The notes under the pieces are model-generated. The model made no database searches. It was not told the DNA's origin and saw nothing but the letters and a program-made list of their open reading frames with translations. A stretch of 64,000 nucleotides of DNA. It comes from Ferdinandcohnia sp047246645. GTDB lineage: Bacteria > Bacillota > Bacilli > Bacillales > Bacillaceae_L. The stretch covers positions 1-64,000 of the forward strand of contig NZ_JBFOKR010000013.1 in assembly GCF_047246645.1 (NCBI RefSeq). Reading direction: 5' to 3'. Positions within the stretch are counted from its first letter, which is position 1. Each line of letters begins with the position of its first letter. A program made the position numbers and the translations under genes. Positions 32,432 through 42,313 of this stretch are shown here, piece by piece.

Positions 32432-35400
32432 TTATGATTTTGCTAATCTCTTTCTGGTAAATAGGATGAATCCTATACCAACTAACAGCATAAGTGCACC
32501 TATACCGAACAAATTAAATGTATTTGTTGCAGTCTTTGGTAAGACCTTACCATTGTCAGTTTTTGGATTTTCTTTCTCAGGTTTTTCTGGTTTTTCTGTA
32601 TCTGGTTTTTCAGGCTTTTCTGTTCCTGGTTTTTCAGGGTCATCTTTACCTGGATTTTCAGGGTCTTCTGTACCTGGTTTTTCTGGGTCTGGATTTTGAG
32701 TATCTGCTTTTACAAGTGTTAACTCACCAAACACAGATGTATCTTGGTAACCTGTTCCAGTTAGATCGTTCCATGTTGCAGCACTTTGGCGAATACCGTC
32801 TTGGCCATCATTAATCTGTACATCAAAGCCAATTTTTGCTTCCATTTCTGGAGTAACGGTTTTAAACGGAATCTTTAATTCCACTGCGTATCCATTGCCC
32901 GAAACATGTGTTGCGGATTCAAAGCCTTCTGAAATACTTCCAGGGTTAAATGAAGATTCGTTGTCAAAGTTTACTCGGTACTGTCCATCGTCTTCTTGGT
33001 AGAATGACGATTTCGCATTGTTTTCGTCAACAAATACTTCGACTGAATCTTGTTCCCATGGATTTTGGCTTGACTTATCAAGTTGAGAATCACTAACTTG
33101 GATTAACACATACAAGTTTTCATCATCCCAAAGAGTCTTAGCTACACCATTTGCCCCTTGCCATGCCGCTTGATAGCGATTAACTTCGAGTTCAGATGCA
33201 TTAGTCCAAACATCATCTATACTTCCATCAATTACTGGTGTACCAAATGATGCAGTTCCTTGGTTAACTTCTTTTTCTTCAGGATCGTATTCTGCTATGA
33301 ATTTTTCTGGGTCAATTACAGCATAATATGCTGGTTTTGCTTGTAAGTCCTTATCGAAAAGCAATGGACTTTGTGCAGCTCTCCAGCTGGTTGCATCATC
33401 TAGTCCCCAGATAGTAACACGTGCAATATCATCTGCGTGCTCTTTGTAAATTTGGAACAACTGAGCGTATAGATATGCTTGCTCATTAGCTTGTTTTTCA
33501 GTAAGCTCATTGTTTGTTCCAGCTGTTACATCAAGTTCAGTAATACTCACTTCATCAACTACAGAGCTAAACTTTTCTAAAGAAAGTCTTACATTTGCTG
33601 GGTTTGTGCTTAGATTATAGTGAGATTGCATACCCATTCCGTCAATTAGAAGGTCTCCATTATGGGCTGCTGCATAACGATCATTAATTTCTTTAATCAT
33701 CTGGTAGATTGCTTCAGCCTTATTTTGATTATCATCATTGTAATCATTGTAATAAAGCTTAACATCTTTACCTTTTAGTGCCTCTTTTGCTGCTAAGAAA
33801 GCCTGCTCGATGTAGTCCGTTCCTATTGCCTTTAACCAACCTGATTGGCGTAAAGATGCTTTCCAGTCGGTAGGGTTAGATGGATTATCGTTCATTGCTT
33901 CATTTACAACATCCCAAGAGATCACATCGTCACCAAAATGTGTGACTACTGTATTTACATGCTCTTTAAGATTTTTAAGTGCTTCCTCTCGACTTAGAGG
34001 ATTACCATTCTCATCAGTATGAAGTGATTCATTTGATTGTTGGTGCCAAACAAGTACGTGTCCAACCATCTTTAGGTTTTGCGCTTTTGCTTGTGCAACT
34101 AATTCATCTTCAGCAGTAAAATCAAATTCTCCAGCCTCATTATATGCATAGCTTGGTTTCATTGCATTTTCAGCAGTTACCACATTGTGATGCATGTTAA
34201 GAAGCTTAAGTCTATTACCATCGAATTCTTTAGCAGAAACTGCGCTACCAATTAAGAAGTCATCTTTATAGACATCTTTTATTGGTGTTAAATCTTGAAC
34301 TTCAATTGGTCCTGAGCCAGTTTTTTCGAATGTAATATCATCAATATAGAATGAAGCTGTGCTGTTGTTTGTGCTCTCTACGTAAATAGTTAAAAACTCA
34401 TTACCTACACTGCTATAACGGTACATTCCTTCTAATTTAACCCAACCGTCAGCTGTGCTAATTGTTTTCCCTTGAAGATTATTGTAACTTGCTCCATCAC
34501 CATCTCCAACCTGTGTTGATAGCTGAAGTTGTGAACTATCTGGAGAAATCAATTTAACCCAAGCCGAAATTTTGTATTCAGCACCTTTGTCAACAAATTG
34601 CTCTACACGTAGTGCTGGTCCATGCCATGTATTTGTTCTGTTTTCAACTTTTAGAGCTTTTGTTCCTTCAACTGTATGATTCTCAACTTCAACCACTGTC
34701 AAAGTTTCTGTACCCGCTCTACCTTCAAAACCACCTAATTCTCCGTCTTCAAATGTGATTGGTGTGAATTCTTGAGCAGGCGCTCTTGGATCCTCTGGTT
34801 CTTCTACATCGCCAGTTACTTTTTCAGTGATAAGGATATCGCCAATATAGAAAGGCACCGTTTTTCCTTCAGGATTAGATTGAACACGTAGTTTTTCATC
34901 CTTACTAGTATCAACAGTAAACTCCTTTGTTAATGTGAATGCTTCTCCAGCTACAAAGTTTACATTTGTCAACCAAGTGTAGCTAGATACAGTTGATAAA
35001 ACAACCTGCCCACCTGAAGGAATTGTAGCATCACCATCAACATAACCTTTCACGGTCACTTTGTAAGTCTTACCATTTTCTAAACCAATGTTAGTGAAAT
35101 TGAAATCAGCTGCATCGTAGTCATTCGCTCTGTTACTTACATAAATAGCCGCTCCATCATCATTACCAGCGAATACCTTCTCAGTGACAGGAGCTACACT
35201 TGCACCACCTGATGGTATTGCTACTCCTACACCACCAGCAAAAGTTTCGTGATAGATCTCTTTATCTACTTCTGGTGCTGTTGTTTTTTCCGTTGTAATA
35301 AGGATATCACCTATGTAAAACGGAACTGTTGCCCCTACATCATTAGACTGAATGCGGAGTCCTCTGTCTTTACTAGTATCAACTGTATATTTGCCAGTTA

Positions 35401-36541
35401 AAGTAAAGGTTTGATTTGCAGCAAAGTCACCTTGTACATATAAGCCATTGTAACTGTCAACATTCTGCAGTAAAACTTGTGCACCTGTAGGTACAGTCAC
35501 AGAATCAGCAACATAACCTTTGACTGTAATTGTATAAGTTTTGCCGTTTTCCATACCTACATTGTCAAAATTTATATCTACGCCATCCCAGTTGTTTGCT
35601 CTGTTACTTACATGAATAGCCTTTCCGTCATCATTACCTTCAAACGGTACTTCAGAAACTGCTTCTATCTTTGCATTCCCTGCTTGTGTCACATTTCCCA
35701 CACCATCAGCAAACGTTTCGTGATAAACAGTTTCTATTTCTGGCTGCTCTTCAGGTTCAGGTGCTGGTGCTGGTCCACCAATCAATGCTGCAAACTGAGC
35801 TACAGTCTGATTTGTAATATAATGACGTCCCATTGCGAAGTTATCACCATTAGGATATCCAACTTTAAATGCGTATTTTATACCATTGTCCTGGTTTACT
35901 TGTTTTGAAATTTCATTAAAGCTTCCATATGGATACGCCATTAAAATTGGGTCTTTACCTGAAATACTCTTAATATATTTATTTGCTTCTATAATCTGAT
36001 CTTCAGCTTGTTCTTGAGTTATGATACTGCTTTTACTGCCATCAGTCCCCCAAATAACTCCGTCGTGTGTTCTTGTGTGATTCTGAATACTCACGGAAGG
36101 CTCAGTTGTCAGGCTTTGTAACTGTTCTGTTGACATGCTAAAACCTGCTCCAATCCAGTCACTCACGACAAATAGTACTGAATTCATATTGTATTTCTTT
36201 AATATTGGAAGTGCGTTTGTAACAAAATCTGGTGTAGCATCATCAAAAGTTAATAGAATCGGTTTTTCTGGTTTCGCTACCTTTCCTTCCATGACACTTA
36301 CATATTGTTCTGCCGACAATGTAGTATAGCCATTCTCATCCAAATACTTCATCATCTTCTCAAACTCTTTAATACTTGTATCCGTCCATTCATTTGTAGG
36401 TGTTTCAACTATTCGGTGAAAAAGAATTACAGGAATAACATCAGTTGTTGCCGCTTTTGCAACCGGTGTAACCCAACTCGTCGGGATCACTAAAATGGTT
36501 ACAAGAAGTAATGAAACAAATCTTTTGAACTTCCTACTCAT
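32432..36541 (-). CDS. Wall-anchored CE4-CBM-GH10-CBM9 xylanase
   Basis: 1369 aa from ATG 36541, for which GGGGG is correctly spaced (an ATG at 36550 is too near it). Residue numbers here count from 36550. Signal peptide 1-34; polysaccharide deacetylase (CE4) about 37-258, with TFDD (101-104) and HTRTH (158-162); two similar CBM modules (273-420 and 432-577) and a third, CBM4/9-like (597-745); GH10 catalytic domain 752-1080 with the acid/base Glu884 (VVNEA) and nucleophile Glu1005 (ITELD); CBM9-like 1098-1282; Pro/Glu-rich spacer; LPKTA (1337-1341), helix and RKR tail for sortase. It deacetylates and cuts xylan at the cell surface. The first two CBMs look like a recent duplication. A cre-like site lies upstream. 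Confidence 0.95.
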   Translation of the reverse strand: MSRKFKRFVSLLLVTILVIPTSWVTPVAKAATTDVIPVILFHRIVETPTNEWTDTSIKEFEKMMKYLDENGYTTLSAEQYVSVMEGKVAKPEKPILLTFDDATPDFVTNALPILKKYNMNSVLFVVSDWIGAGFSMSTEQLQSLTTEPSVSIQNHTRTHDGVIWGTDGSKSSIITQEQAEDQIIEANKYIKSISGKDPILMAYPYGSFNEISKQVNQDNGIKYAFKVGYPNGDNFAMGRHYITNQTVAQFAALIGGPAPAPEPEEQPEIETVYHETFADGVGNVTQAGNAKIEAVSEVPFEGNDDGKAIHVSNRANNWDGVDINFDNVGMENGKTYTITVKGYVADSVTVPTGAQVLLQNVDSYNGLYVQGDFAANQTFTLTGKYTVDTSKDRGLRIQSNDVGATVPFYIGDILITTEKTTAPEVDKEIYHETFAGGVGVAIPSGGASVAPVTEKVFAGNDDGAAIYVSNRANDYDAADFNFTNIGLENGKTYKVTVKGYVDGDATIPSGGQVVLSTVSSYTWLTNVNFVAGEAFTLTKEFTVDTSKDEKLRVQSNPEGKTVPFYIGDILITEKVTGDVEEPEDPRAPAQEFTPITFEDGELGGFEGRAGTETLTVVEVENHTVEGTKALKVENRTNTWHGPALRVEQFVDKGAEYKISAWVKLISPDSSQLQLSTQVGDGDGASYNNLQGKTISTADGWVKLEGMYRYSSVGNEFLTIYVESTNNSTASFYIDDITFEKTGSGPIEVQDLTPIKDVYKDDFLIGSAVSAKEFDGNRLKLLNMHHNVVTAENAMKPSYAYNEAGEFDFTAEDELVAQAKAQNLKMVGHVLVWHQQSNESLHTDENGNPLSREEALKNLKEHVNTVVTHFGDDVISWDVVNEAMNDNPSNPTDWKASLRQSGWLKAIGTDYIEQAFLAAKEALKGKDVKLYYNDYNDDNQNKAEAIYQMIKEINDRYAAAHNGDLLIDGMGMQSHYNLSTNPANVRLSLEKFSSVVDEVSITELDVTAGTNNELTEKQANEQAYLYAQLFQIYKEHADDIARVTIWGLDDATSWRAAQSPLLFDKDLQAKPAYYAVIDPEKFIAEYDPEEKEVNQGTASFGTPVIDGSIDDVWTNASELEVNRYQAAWQGANGVAKTLWDDENLYVLIQVSDSQLDKSSQNPWEQDSVEVFVDENNAKSSFYQEDDGQYRVNFDNESSFNPGSISEGFESATHVSGNGYAVELKIPFKTVTPEMEAKIGFDVQINDGQDGIRQSAATWNDLTGTGYQDTSVFGELTLVKADTQNPDPEKPGTEDPENPGKDDPEKPGTEKPEKPDTEKPEKPEKENPKTDNGKVLPKTATNTFNLFGIGALMLLVGIGFILFTRKRLAKS

Positions 36542-36578
36542 TCGGTACATTCCCCCAAAAATGATATTGGTATAACAA

Positions 36579-36592
36579 GTAAAGCGCTTACA
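36579..36592. promoter_or_regulatory. cre-like site upstream of xylanase
   Basis: TGTAAGCGCTTTAC on the minus strand resembles the CcpA cre consensus (TGWAANCGNTNWCA), with the last two bases off. It is 40 bp upstream of the start codon. Confidence 0.45.
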
Positions 36593-36628
36593 TTTCTATT
36601 ACAAACAAACCTCCTCTCAATCTATTAT

Positions 36629-36674
36629 TATAGATTGTCAGAAAAGAGCTTTAACTAGATAAACTATAGATTGT
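36629..36674. repeat. Direct repeat TATAGATTGT
   Basis: TATAGATTGT at 36629-36638 and 36665-36674, 36 bp apart. The first copy is part of the palindrome TCTAT-TATT-ATAGA. Possible regulator-binding site for the xylanase gene. Confidence 0.4.
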
Positions 36675-36773
36675 ACTTTAGAAATTAAATATGCTGTATT
36701 TTTAAGGATGAATTGGAATATTTTTTAACTTTTGGAAGGTAATTATGGTTGTAAGATAGGAAGCATAAAAAGT

Positions 36774-36803
36774 GCCTCCTCCCTTCATATACTAGGAGCA
36801 GGC
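36774..36803 (-). terminator. Terminator of glf
   Basis: On the minus strand, GCCTGCTCCT pairs with GGGAGGAGGC, followed by TTTTTAT. Confidence 0.7.
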
Positions 36804-36822
36804 ATACAACAATGTTTTAATT

Positions 36823-37929
36823 TTAGTTTAATTCCTTTTTCACAACAGCTAGGGCTGCAGCAATTACTTGATGCATATCGTAATATTGATACATTCCTAA
36901 TCGCCCACCAAAAATAACATTTGGCTGTTCCTCGGCTAGTTTTCGATACTGTCTAAATTTCTCACTATTTTTATCGTCATTTACTGGATAGTAAGGTTCG
37001 TCACCTTTTTCCCACGTTTTTGGAAACTCCTTTGTTATCATCGTTTTGGGCTGGTTTCCAAACTCAAAATGTTTGTGTTCGATTATGCGTGTATATGGTG
37101 TTTCTGAATCTGTATAATTCACAACAGCATTCCCTTGATAGTTTTCTTGATCCAATATTGATGATTCAAATTGTAAACTACGGTATTCCAATTCACCATA
37201 TCTATAGCCAAAAAATTGATCAATCATTCCAGTGTATACAATTCTTGGGTATGTTTTAATGTATTCTTCCTTATTTAAGAAAAAGTCTTTATTTAACTCA
37301 ACATCAATCAGTTCACTAGAAAGCATTTTCTCTATGATCTGAGTATAGCCACCAATTGGTATTCCCTGGTAGCGGTCGTTAAAATAATTGTTATCGTATG
37401 TAAACCGAACAGGAAGACGTTTAATAATAAACGAAGGCAATTCTGTAGCTTTTCGTCCCCACTGCTTTTCAGTATAGCCTTTGATTAGTTTCTCATATAT
37501 ATCAGTACCGACTAACGATATCGCTTGCTCTTCTAGATTCCTTGGTTGTTCAATATTTGCCGCTATTCTTTGTTCTTCGATTTTGTTTTTCGCCTCTTCT
37601 GGTGTGATGACGCCCCATAGCTTATTAAATGTATTCATGTTAAAGGGGAGATTATAAATTTCACCTTTATAATTAGCGACCGGGCTATTCGTATACCGGT
37701 TGAATTCAGCAAATTGATTGACGTAATCCCAAATTTCCTTGTTATTTGTATGAAAAATATGTGCTCCATATGTATGAACATTTATGCCTTCAATGTTTTC
37801 AGTATAAATATTGCCGCCAATATGATCCCGCTTATCAATGACCTTTACTTTTTTTCCCCGTTTGGCTGCTTCGTAAGCAAAAGTACTACCAAACAATCCT
37901 GAACCTACTACTAAATAATCGTACTTCAA
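36823..37929 (-). CDS. glf: UDP-galactopyranose mutase
   Basis: 368 aa from the TTG at 37929, which has AAAGGAGGT 7 bp before it; an upstream in-frame ATG at 37983 lacks a site. The FAD-binding motif VVGSGLFGSTFAYEAAKRG is at the N terminus. Glf motifs include NIYTENIEGINVHTYGAHIFHTN and KQWGRKATELP. It converts UDP-galactopyranose to UDP-galactofuranose for cell-envelope or exopolysaccharide synthesis. It lies next to a GT2 gene, suggesting galactofuranose-containing polymer. Confidence 0.95.
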   Translation of the reverse strand: MKYDYLVVGSGLFGSTFAYEAAKRGKKVKVIDKRDHIGGNIYTENIEGINVHTYGAHIFHTNNKEIWDYVNQFAEFNRYTNSPVANYKGEIYNLPFNMNTFNKLWGVITPEEAKNKIEEQRIAANIEQPRNLEEQAISLVGTDIYEKLIKGYTEKQWGRKATELPSFIIKRLPVRFTYDNNYFNDRYQGIPIGGYTQIIEKMLSSELIDVELNKDFFLNKEEYIKTYPRIVYTGMIDQFFGYRYGELEYRSLQFESSILDQENYQGNAVVNYTDSETPYTRIIEHKHFEFGNQPKTMITKEFPKTWEKGDEPYYPVNDDKNSEKFRQYRKLAEEQPNVIFGGRLGMYQYYDMHQVIAAALAVVKKELN

Positions 37930-38046
37930 ACCATTTACCTCCTTTAAAGTACCAACTCTAATGAACTTATCTATTCTCGTCATGAGTAATGTTTTATTTT
38001 ATCCAATTACCTATAAATTTACTAGAAACTTTCCCACTAAAAAAAT

Positions 38047-38078
38047 AGCTTTCTATGATTTGTTTTTCATAGAAAGCT
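38047..38078 (-). terminator. Terminator of the GH3-GtrA-GT2 operon
   Basis: AGCTTTCTATGA/TCATAGAAAGCT perfect 12-bp stem with a T run on the minus strand. Confidence 0.9.
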
Positions 38079-38089
38079 ACATATTTAGA

Positions 38090-39106
38090 TTAATTAAAGC
38101 CAACTAACCGCTGTGATATTTTGTATGCACCAACTGAAATACTTCGGCCTGGTCGACCAGGTAAATTCATTAATTGACCCATAATACCATAACGTATTTC
38201 ATGGTATAAATCTTCATCTTTGTTCTTAATATACTTCCATAGTTCCTTCTTCTTTCGAAGGTTTTCTTGAGTTCCTGAACGTATTAGTAGAATAGCAGAT
38301 ACCACTGTTACAATTTCAAGATGATGAAGCAAATACTGGCGTAGCTTTGGATTGGGTATTTGATCTAGTTTAACAGTATCTACCATCAGCTTATTTACCT
38401 TTATTTGTTGGTCAATCCTCTTAATCATGACACTCTCATGAACAGATTGATCTTCCCGGCCAATGTAGTATCTATAAAACTCTACATTGATATAATACAT
38501 TGTCTTCACATGCTCAAGTGGAACATAAACGAATAGATTATCTACATAAAAGGTATGCTTTGGAAGCTCTAGTTCTGAGTCTTTCAGCAATTGTGTTCTA
38601 TATATAAGTGAATGCATTAAAAGGTATTGACCCTTACGAAACTGTTTGATGTCGTCCCAAGTAAAGATTTCTCCGATTGGAAGTACATTTTCATACTTCA
38701 TCACTTTCTTATACTTAGCGCCCTCTTTTTCATATACAAAATTGCTGATAACCATATCAACTACATTCTTTTCTAAAACAAAATCATTTAACTGTTTTAA
38801 AATTTTGAGATATGCCCTTGTATCTACCCAGTCATCACTATCTACTACCTTGAGATACAAGCCGGCTGCATGACGGATACCTGCATTTACAGCTTCACCG
38901 TGGCCACCATTTTCCTGATGGATTGCTTTGACAATCGTAGGATATCTTTTTGCATATTCATCTGCTATTTCAGCTGTTTTATCAACGGAGCCATCATTTA
39001 CTATCAGCAGCTCGACACTTTCCCCACCTGGCAAAAGGGATTCTATGCAATATCTCATATAGTCTTCTGAATTATAGCAAGGAATTACTACTGATAATAA
39101 TTTCAT
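38090..39106 (-). CDS. Family 2 glycosyltransferase
   Basis: 338 aa from ATG 39106 (a GTG at 39112 is also in frame). The GT-A fold motifs are present: VVIPCYNSEDYMRYCIESLL, LLIVNDGSVDKTAEIADEYA, NGGHGEAVNAGIRHA and the DXD-like VVDSDDWVD. The C-terminal part lacks membrane helices. It probably transfers a sugar from a nucleotide donor to a lipid or polymer. It is the last gene of an operon that begins with GH3 enzymes. Confidence 0.9.
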   Translation of the reverse strand: MKLLSVVIPCYNSEDYMRYCIESLLPGGESVELLIVNDGSVDKTAEIADEYAKRYPTIVKAIHQENGGHGEAVNAGIRHAAGLYLKVVDSDDWVDTRAYLKILKQLNDFVLEKNVVDMVISNFVYEKEGAKYKKVMKYENVLPIGEIFTWDDIKQFRKGQYLLMHSLIYRTQLLKDSELELPKHTFYVDNLFVYVPLEHVKTMYYINVEFYRYYIGREDQSVHESVMIKRIDQQIKVNKLMVDTVKLDQIPNPKLRQYLLHHLEIVTVVSAILLIRSGTQENLRKKKELWKYIKNKDEDLYHEIRYGIMGQLMNLPGRPGRSISVGAYKISQRLVGFN

Positions 39107-39122
39107 ACTCACTCTACCTTTT

Positions 39123-39755
39123 CTAAGCCTGTTTTTCTGGCTCTTGTTTAAAAATAATTTTAAAGATTGGGAAGAATACCCAGAACGAAATTGCGCTGTT
39201 AATAATCATTGTAATAACGTCTGCTGTTGTTTCACCAACAGAACCCATTCCCCATGTATTCATTAATAAATTATAAATAGGAGCTTTATAAAATCCTTGA
39301 GCTGCTGCAGCGCCGATTGTAATCACGATATACGCAATTACATACCAAAATGCAGCATTCCATACATTACTGTTCGATTTGAAAGTAATGCTTCTCTGTG
39401 CAAAGAAGTTAATAATCTGTGCAATCCCAATTGTAATTTGCACTGCAAGGAAATAGGCAAGCCCGCCTCCACCACCAGATGCAAGTGATCCAGCTGCATA
39501 ATCAAATACAAAGTAAGGACTACCGTCAAAATTATGGCCAAACTGAAATACTTGGAAACTAGTAGTGACTAATGCTGTCTTCGCAAATATACTTTTAAAG
39601 ACTGGCATTAAAACTAGTTGCAGCACAGTTATACCGTTACTTAGCATAAAGAATACTAGAAATTGCGCAATATTAGGGTGTTTTTCTTTGTAATTATTCC
39701 AGAAACTAGCTGTTCCTGCAACAATTTTATTATTTTTGATATTCAAGTTGCTCAT
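39123..39755 (-). CDS. GtrA-family membrane protein
   Basis: 210 aa, four membrane helices. The GtrA pattern is seen: an N-terminal FLVFFMLSNGITVLQLVLM helix, a second helix within YFLAVQITIGIAQIINFFA and the conserved QRSITFKSNSN, which normally follows the second helix. GtrA proteins are thought to flip undecaprenyl-linked sugars across the membrane. It begins 6 bp after the GH3 gene and is followed by a GT2 gene, a normal pairing for envelope glycosylation. Confidence 0.88.
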   Translation of the reverse strand: MSNLNIKNNKIVAGTASFWNNYKEKHPNIAQFLVFFMLSNGITVLQLVLMPVFKSIFAKTALVTTSFQVFQFGHNFDGSPYFVFDYAAGSLASGGGGGLAYFLAVQITIGIAQIINFFAQRSITFKSNSNVWNAAFWYVIAYIVITIGAAAAQGFYKAPIYNLLMNTWGMGSVGETTADVITMIINSAISFWVFFPIFKIIFKQEPEKQA

Positions 39756-39761
39756 CCTATT

Positions 39762-42209
39762 TTACATCTCCTTCGTCGCACCTGCTATGGTTTTTTCTAC
39801 CTTTGCGACTTTTACCAACTTGCTTCTTTCTTTTAACACATGTTTTAAGCCTTTAAAGAATTGGCCATTTACAATCATTAAGACCCCATCTAGCATTGGC
39901 ATATTAATGATTCCGCCAGTCATTCTGGCAACTCCTCTAAATGGCATATGATAAACGGACATCATGATTAGGTTTGCAGTGCTTCTCTTTCCGATCTTAC
40001 GTAAAAACCAATGTGCAAAAGTGATGGCATGGAATGCAAAGCGAGCAAATCCTCCCTTAGCGTATTGACATTGTGCAATTGTATCGTTGTATCCAAGTGG
40101 TTTTGTTTTATCCCATTTTGCAACAGGCACCTTATGTCCGAGTAGTTTTTCGAATTCCTCTACACTGACATTGTTCGCCTTTCCTGAATAATAGCTTGGT
40201 AGAGCCGCCTTTTCATATGGAAGTGGAGCTCCTGTACCTTCAACATAAAGAGGCTCTACTAGACGAATATCGGCACTTGATGAACCAATCATAATCTCAT
40301 AATTCGCTGATTCGATTTCCCATTTATTTGTTTTCACATTAAAATAACGGAACGTTTTATCATCGAAATGAATTGTAACTGTTTTTGACTCACCTGCAGG
40401 AATAAACACTTTAGTAAATCCTTTTAGCTCCTTCTTTGGTCTAAAGATTTCCTTTGATTTACTTCCAACATATAGCTGCGCTACTTCCATACCATCAATA
40501 TTTCCGGTATTTGTAATAGTGAATGTTACTCCATCCTTTGCAACCTGAATATCCGAATACTCGAAGGTGGTATAACTTAAACCATATCCAAATGGGAACA
40601 GTACATTTACATTTGCTGTATCATAGTAACGGTAACCAATATAAATTCCCTCTCTGTATTCCACACTAACTTCTTTACCAGGGAAGTTATGAGAGGAAGG
40701 TGTATCCTCATAACGAAGTGGATATGTTTCTGCAAGCTTACCTGACGGATTCACATCACCTGACAAAACGCTAAGAATTGCGCGTGCTCCAGCCTGTCCA
40801 GCTAGATATCCATGTACTAAACCTTTCACCTTGTTAATCCAAGGCATTTCTACTGCTGCCCCGCATGAAAGAACCGCAACAATATTTGAGTTTACGTTAT
40901 ACAAAGCATGTAATAACTCAATTTGGTTTTCCGGTATCTTCATATTGTCTCGATCTAATCCCTCAGCTTCAGTCGCTTCATCCAAACCAATATATAAAAG
41001 AACAACATCTGCATCTTTTGCAAGAGCACATGCACGATCTATTTTTTTCTGACTTCTTTTCCCATATCGTTCAAAACCAGGTTCAAATCCAATGCTTGTA
41101 ATCCCAGACTTTTCAAGAGATTCTAAGGTATGTTCAAGGATTGTTGGATTTACAATAGATGAACCTGCACCCTGATAACGTGCGCTTAGTGCAAAGTCTC
41201 CTATTATAGCAACCTTTTTTTCCTTTTTCAAAGGCAAGATATTACCTTCGTTTTTCAATAGTACAATGGATTCTTCCGCAGCATTTTGAGCAACTTCATG
41301 ATGTTCTTCTCTATTAAAATCCTTTTGAGGACTTTCATAAACTTCCTCAGTTGTGAAAATTAAATCAAGTAAACGGTCAACACATTCATCTAGTACATCT
41401 TCTTTCAATCTTCCACTCTTTATTGCTTGGATAATTTCTTCGTTTGTTTCTCCTGCAGTTGTCGGCATCTCTAACTCATTGCCAGCGATTAATCCCGCAA
41501 CACGATCATTGCTTCCGCCCCAATCCGTCACAACCACACCATTATACTTCCATTCATCGCGTAAAATGTCTCGCATTAAATGTGTATTTTCGTTCGTATA
41601 GGCGCCATTCAGCATATTATAAGCTGACATAACTGTCTTTGTTTTTCCTTCTTTAATGGCAATTTCAAAAGCAGTCAAATAAATTTCTCTTAGCGTTCGT
41701 TCATCAACAACAGTATCGATTGACATACGTCGCTCTTCTTGATTGTTTACCGCAAAATGCTTAACGCATGCAGATATACCATGAGATTGTATACCTCTAA
41801 TCATACCGGCAGCCATTTTACCAGCAAGAAATGGATCTTCACTGAAATATTCAAAGTTTCTTCCAGCCAAGGGGTTTCTTTTCATATTGATCCCAGGTCC
41901 AAGTAGGACGTTAACTTTTTGAGCAACAGCTTCTACTCCTAGATAATCACCAATTTTTTCTCCGAGTTCTTCATTCCAGCTATTTGCTACTGTTGCAGCA
42001 GTTGGAAAACAGGTTGCAGGGATACTTGCATTTAGGCCAAGGTGGTCCGCAGCTTCTGCTTGTTTTCTTATTCCATGAGGTCCATCGGCAAGAAACATAC
42101 TATTGATTCCAAGGCGTTCAATGTCCATGGTCTGCCAGAAATCTTTTCCTGACATTAAGGATGCTTTTTCTTCCAATGTCATCTTTTTAATCAAGTCTTT
42201 GTACTTCAT
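39762..42209 (-). CDS. Family 3 glycoside hydrolase (cytoplasmic, BglB-type)
   Basis: 815 aa. N-terminal TIM barrel with LADGPHGIRKQ, GRNFEYFSEDP, KHFAVNNQE and the nucleophile Asp229 (VVVTDWGGSND). The second GH3 domain (about 310-530) and a fibronectin-III-like domain (about 570-640) follow. A C-terminal extension of about 90 residues (from RFAFHAITFAHWFLRK) is present in many members of this group. There is no signal peptide. It probably cleaves beta-glucosides or xylosides taken up by the cell. It is second in an operon with a permuted GH3, GtrA and GT2. Confidence 0.9.
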   Translation of the reverse strand: MKYKDLIKKMTLEEKASLMSGKDFWQTMDIERLGINSMFLADGPHGIRKQAEAADHLGLNASIPATCFPTAATVANSWNEELGEKIGDYLGVEAVAQKVNVLLGPGINMKRNPLAGRNFEYFSEDPFLAGKMAAGMIRGIQSHGISACVKHFAVNNQEERRMSIDTVVDERTLREIYLTAFEIAIKEGKTKTVMSAYNMLNGAYTNENTHLMRDILRDEWKYNGVVVTDWGGSNDRVAGLIAGNELEMPTTAGETNEEIIQAIKSGRLKEDVLDECVDRLLDLIFTTEEVYESPQKDFNREEHHEVAQNAAEESIVLLKNEGNILPLKKEKKVAIIGDFALSARYQGAGSSIVNPTILEHTLESLEKSGITSIGFEPGFERYGKRSQKKIDRACALAKDADVVLLYIGLDEATEAEGLDRDNMKIPENQIELLHALYNVNSNIVAVLSCGAAVEMPWINKVKGLVHGYLAGQAGARAILSVLSGDVNPSGKLAETYPLRYEDTPSSHNFPGKEVSVEYREGIYIGYRYYDTANVNVLFPFGYGLSYTTFEYSDIQVAKDGVTFTITNTGNIDGMEVAQLYVGSKSKEIFRPKKELKGFTKVFIPAGESKTVTIHFDDKTFRYFNVKTNKWEIESANYEIMIGSSSADIRLVEPLYVEGTGAPLPYEKAALPSYYSGKANNVSVEEFEKLLGHKVPVAKWDKTKPLGYNDTIAQCQYAKGGFARFAFHAITFAHWFLRKIGKRSTANLIMMSVYHMPFRGVARMTGGIINMPMLDGVLMIVNGQFFKGLKHVLKERSKLVKVAKVEKTIAGATKEM

Positions 42210-42236
42210 GTTCGATTCCTCTTTTTTTGTAGCATT

Positions 42237-42263
42237 AGGCGGTACTAATTTGAAGTACCGCCT
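42237..42263 (-). promoter_or_regulatory. Intercistronic hairpin between GH3 genes
   Basis: AGGCGGTACT/AGTACCGCCT perfect 10-bp stem in the 100-bp gap. No T run follows on either strand, so it is more likely a processing or stabilising structure than a terminator. Confidence 0.55.
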
Positions 42264-42313
42264 AACACTTATTTTTAGTAATGTGCACTCATGATGTTGT
42301 ATGAAATTTAGTG

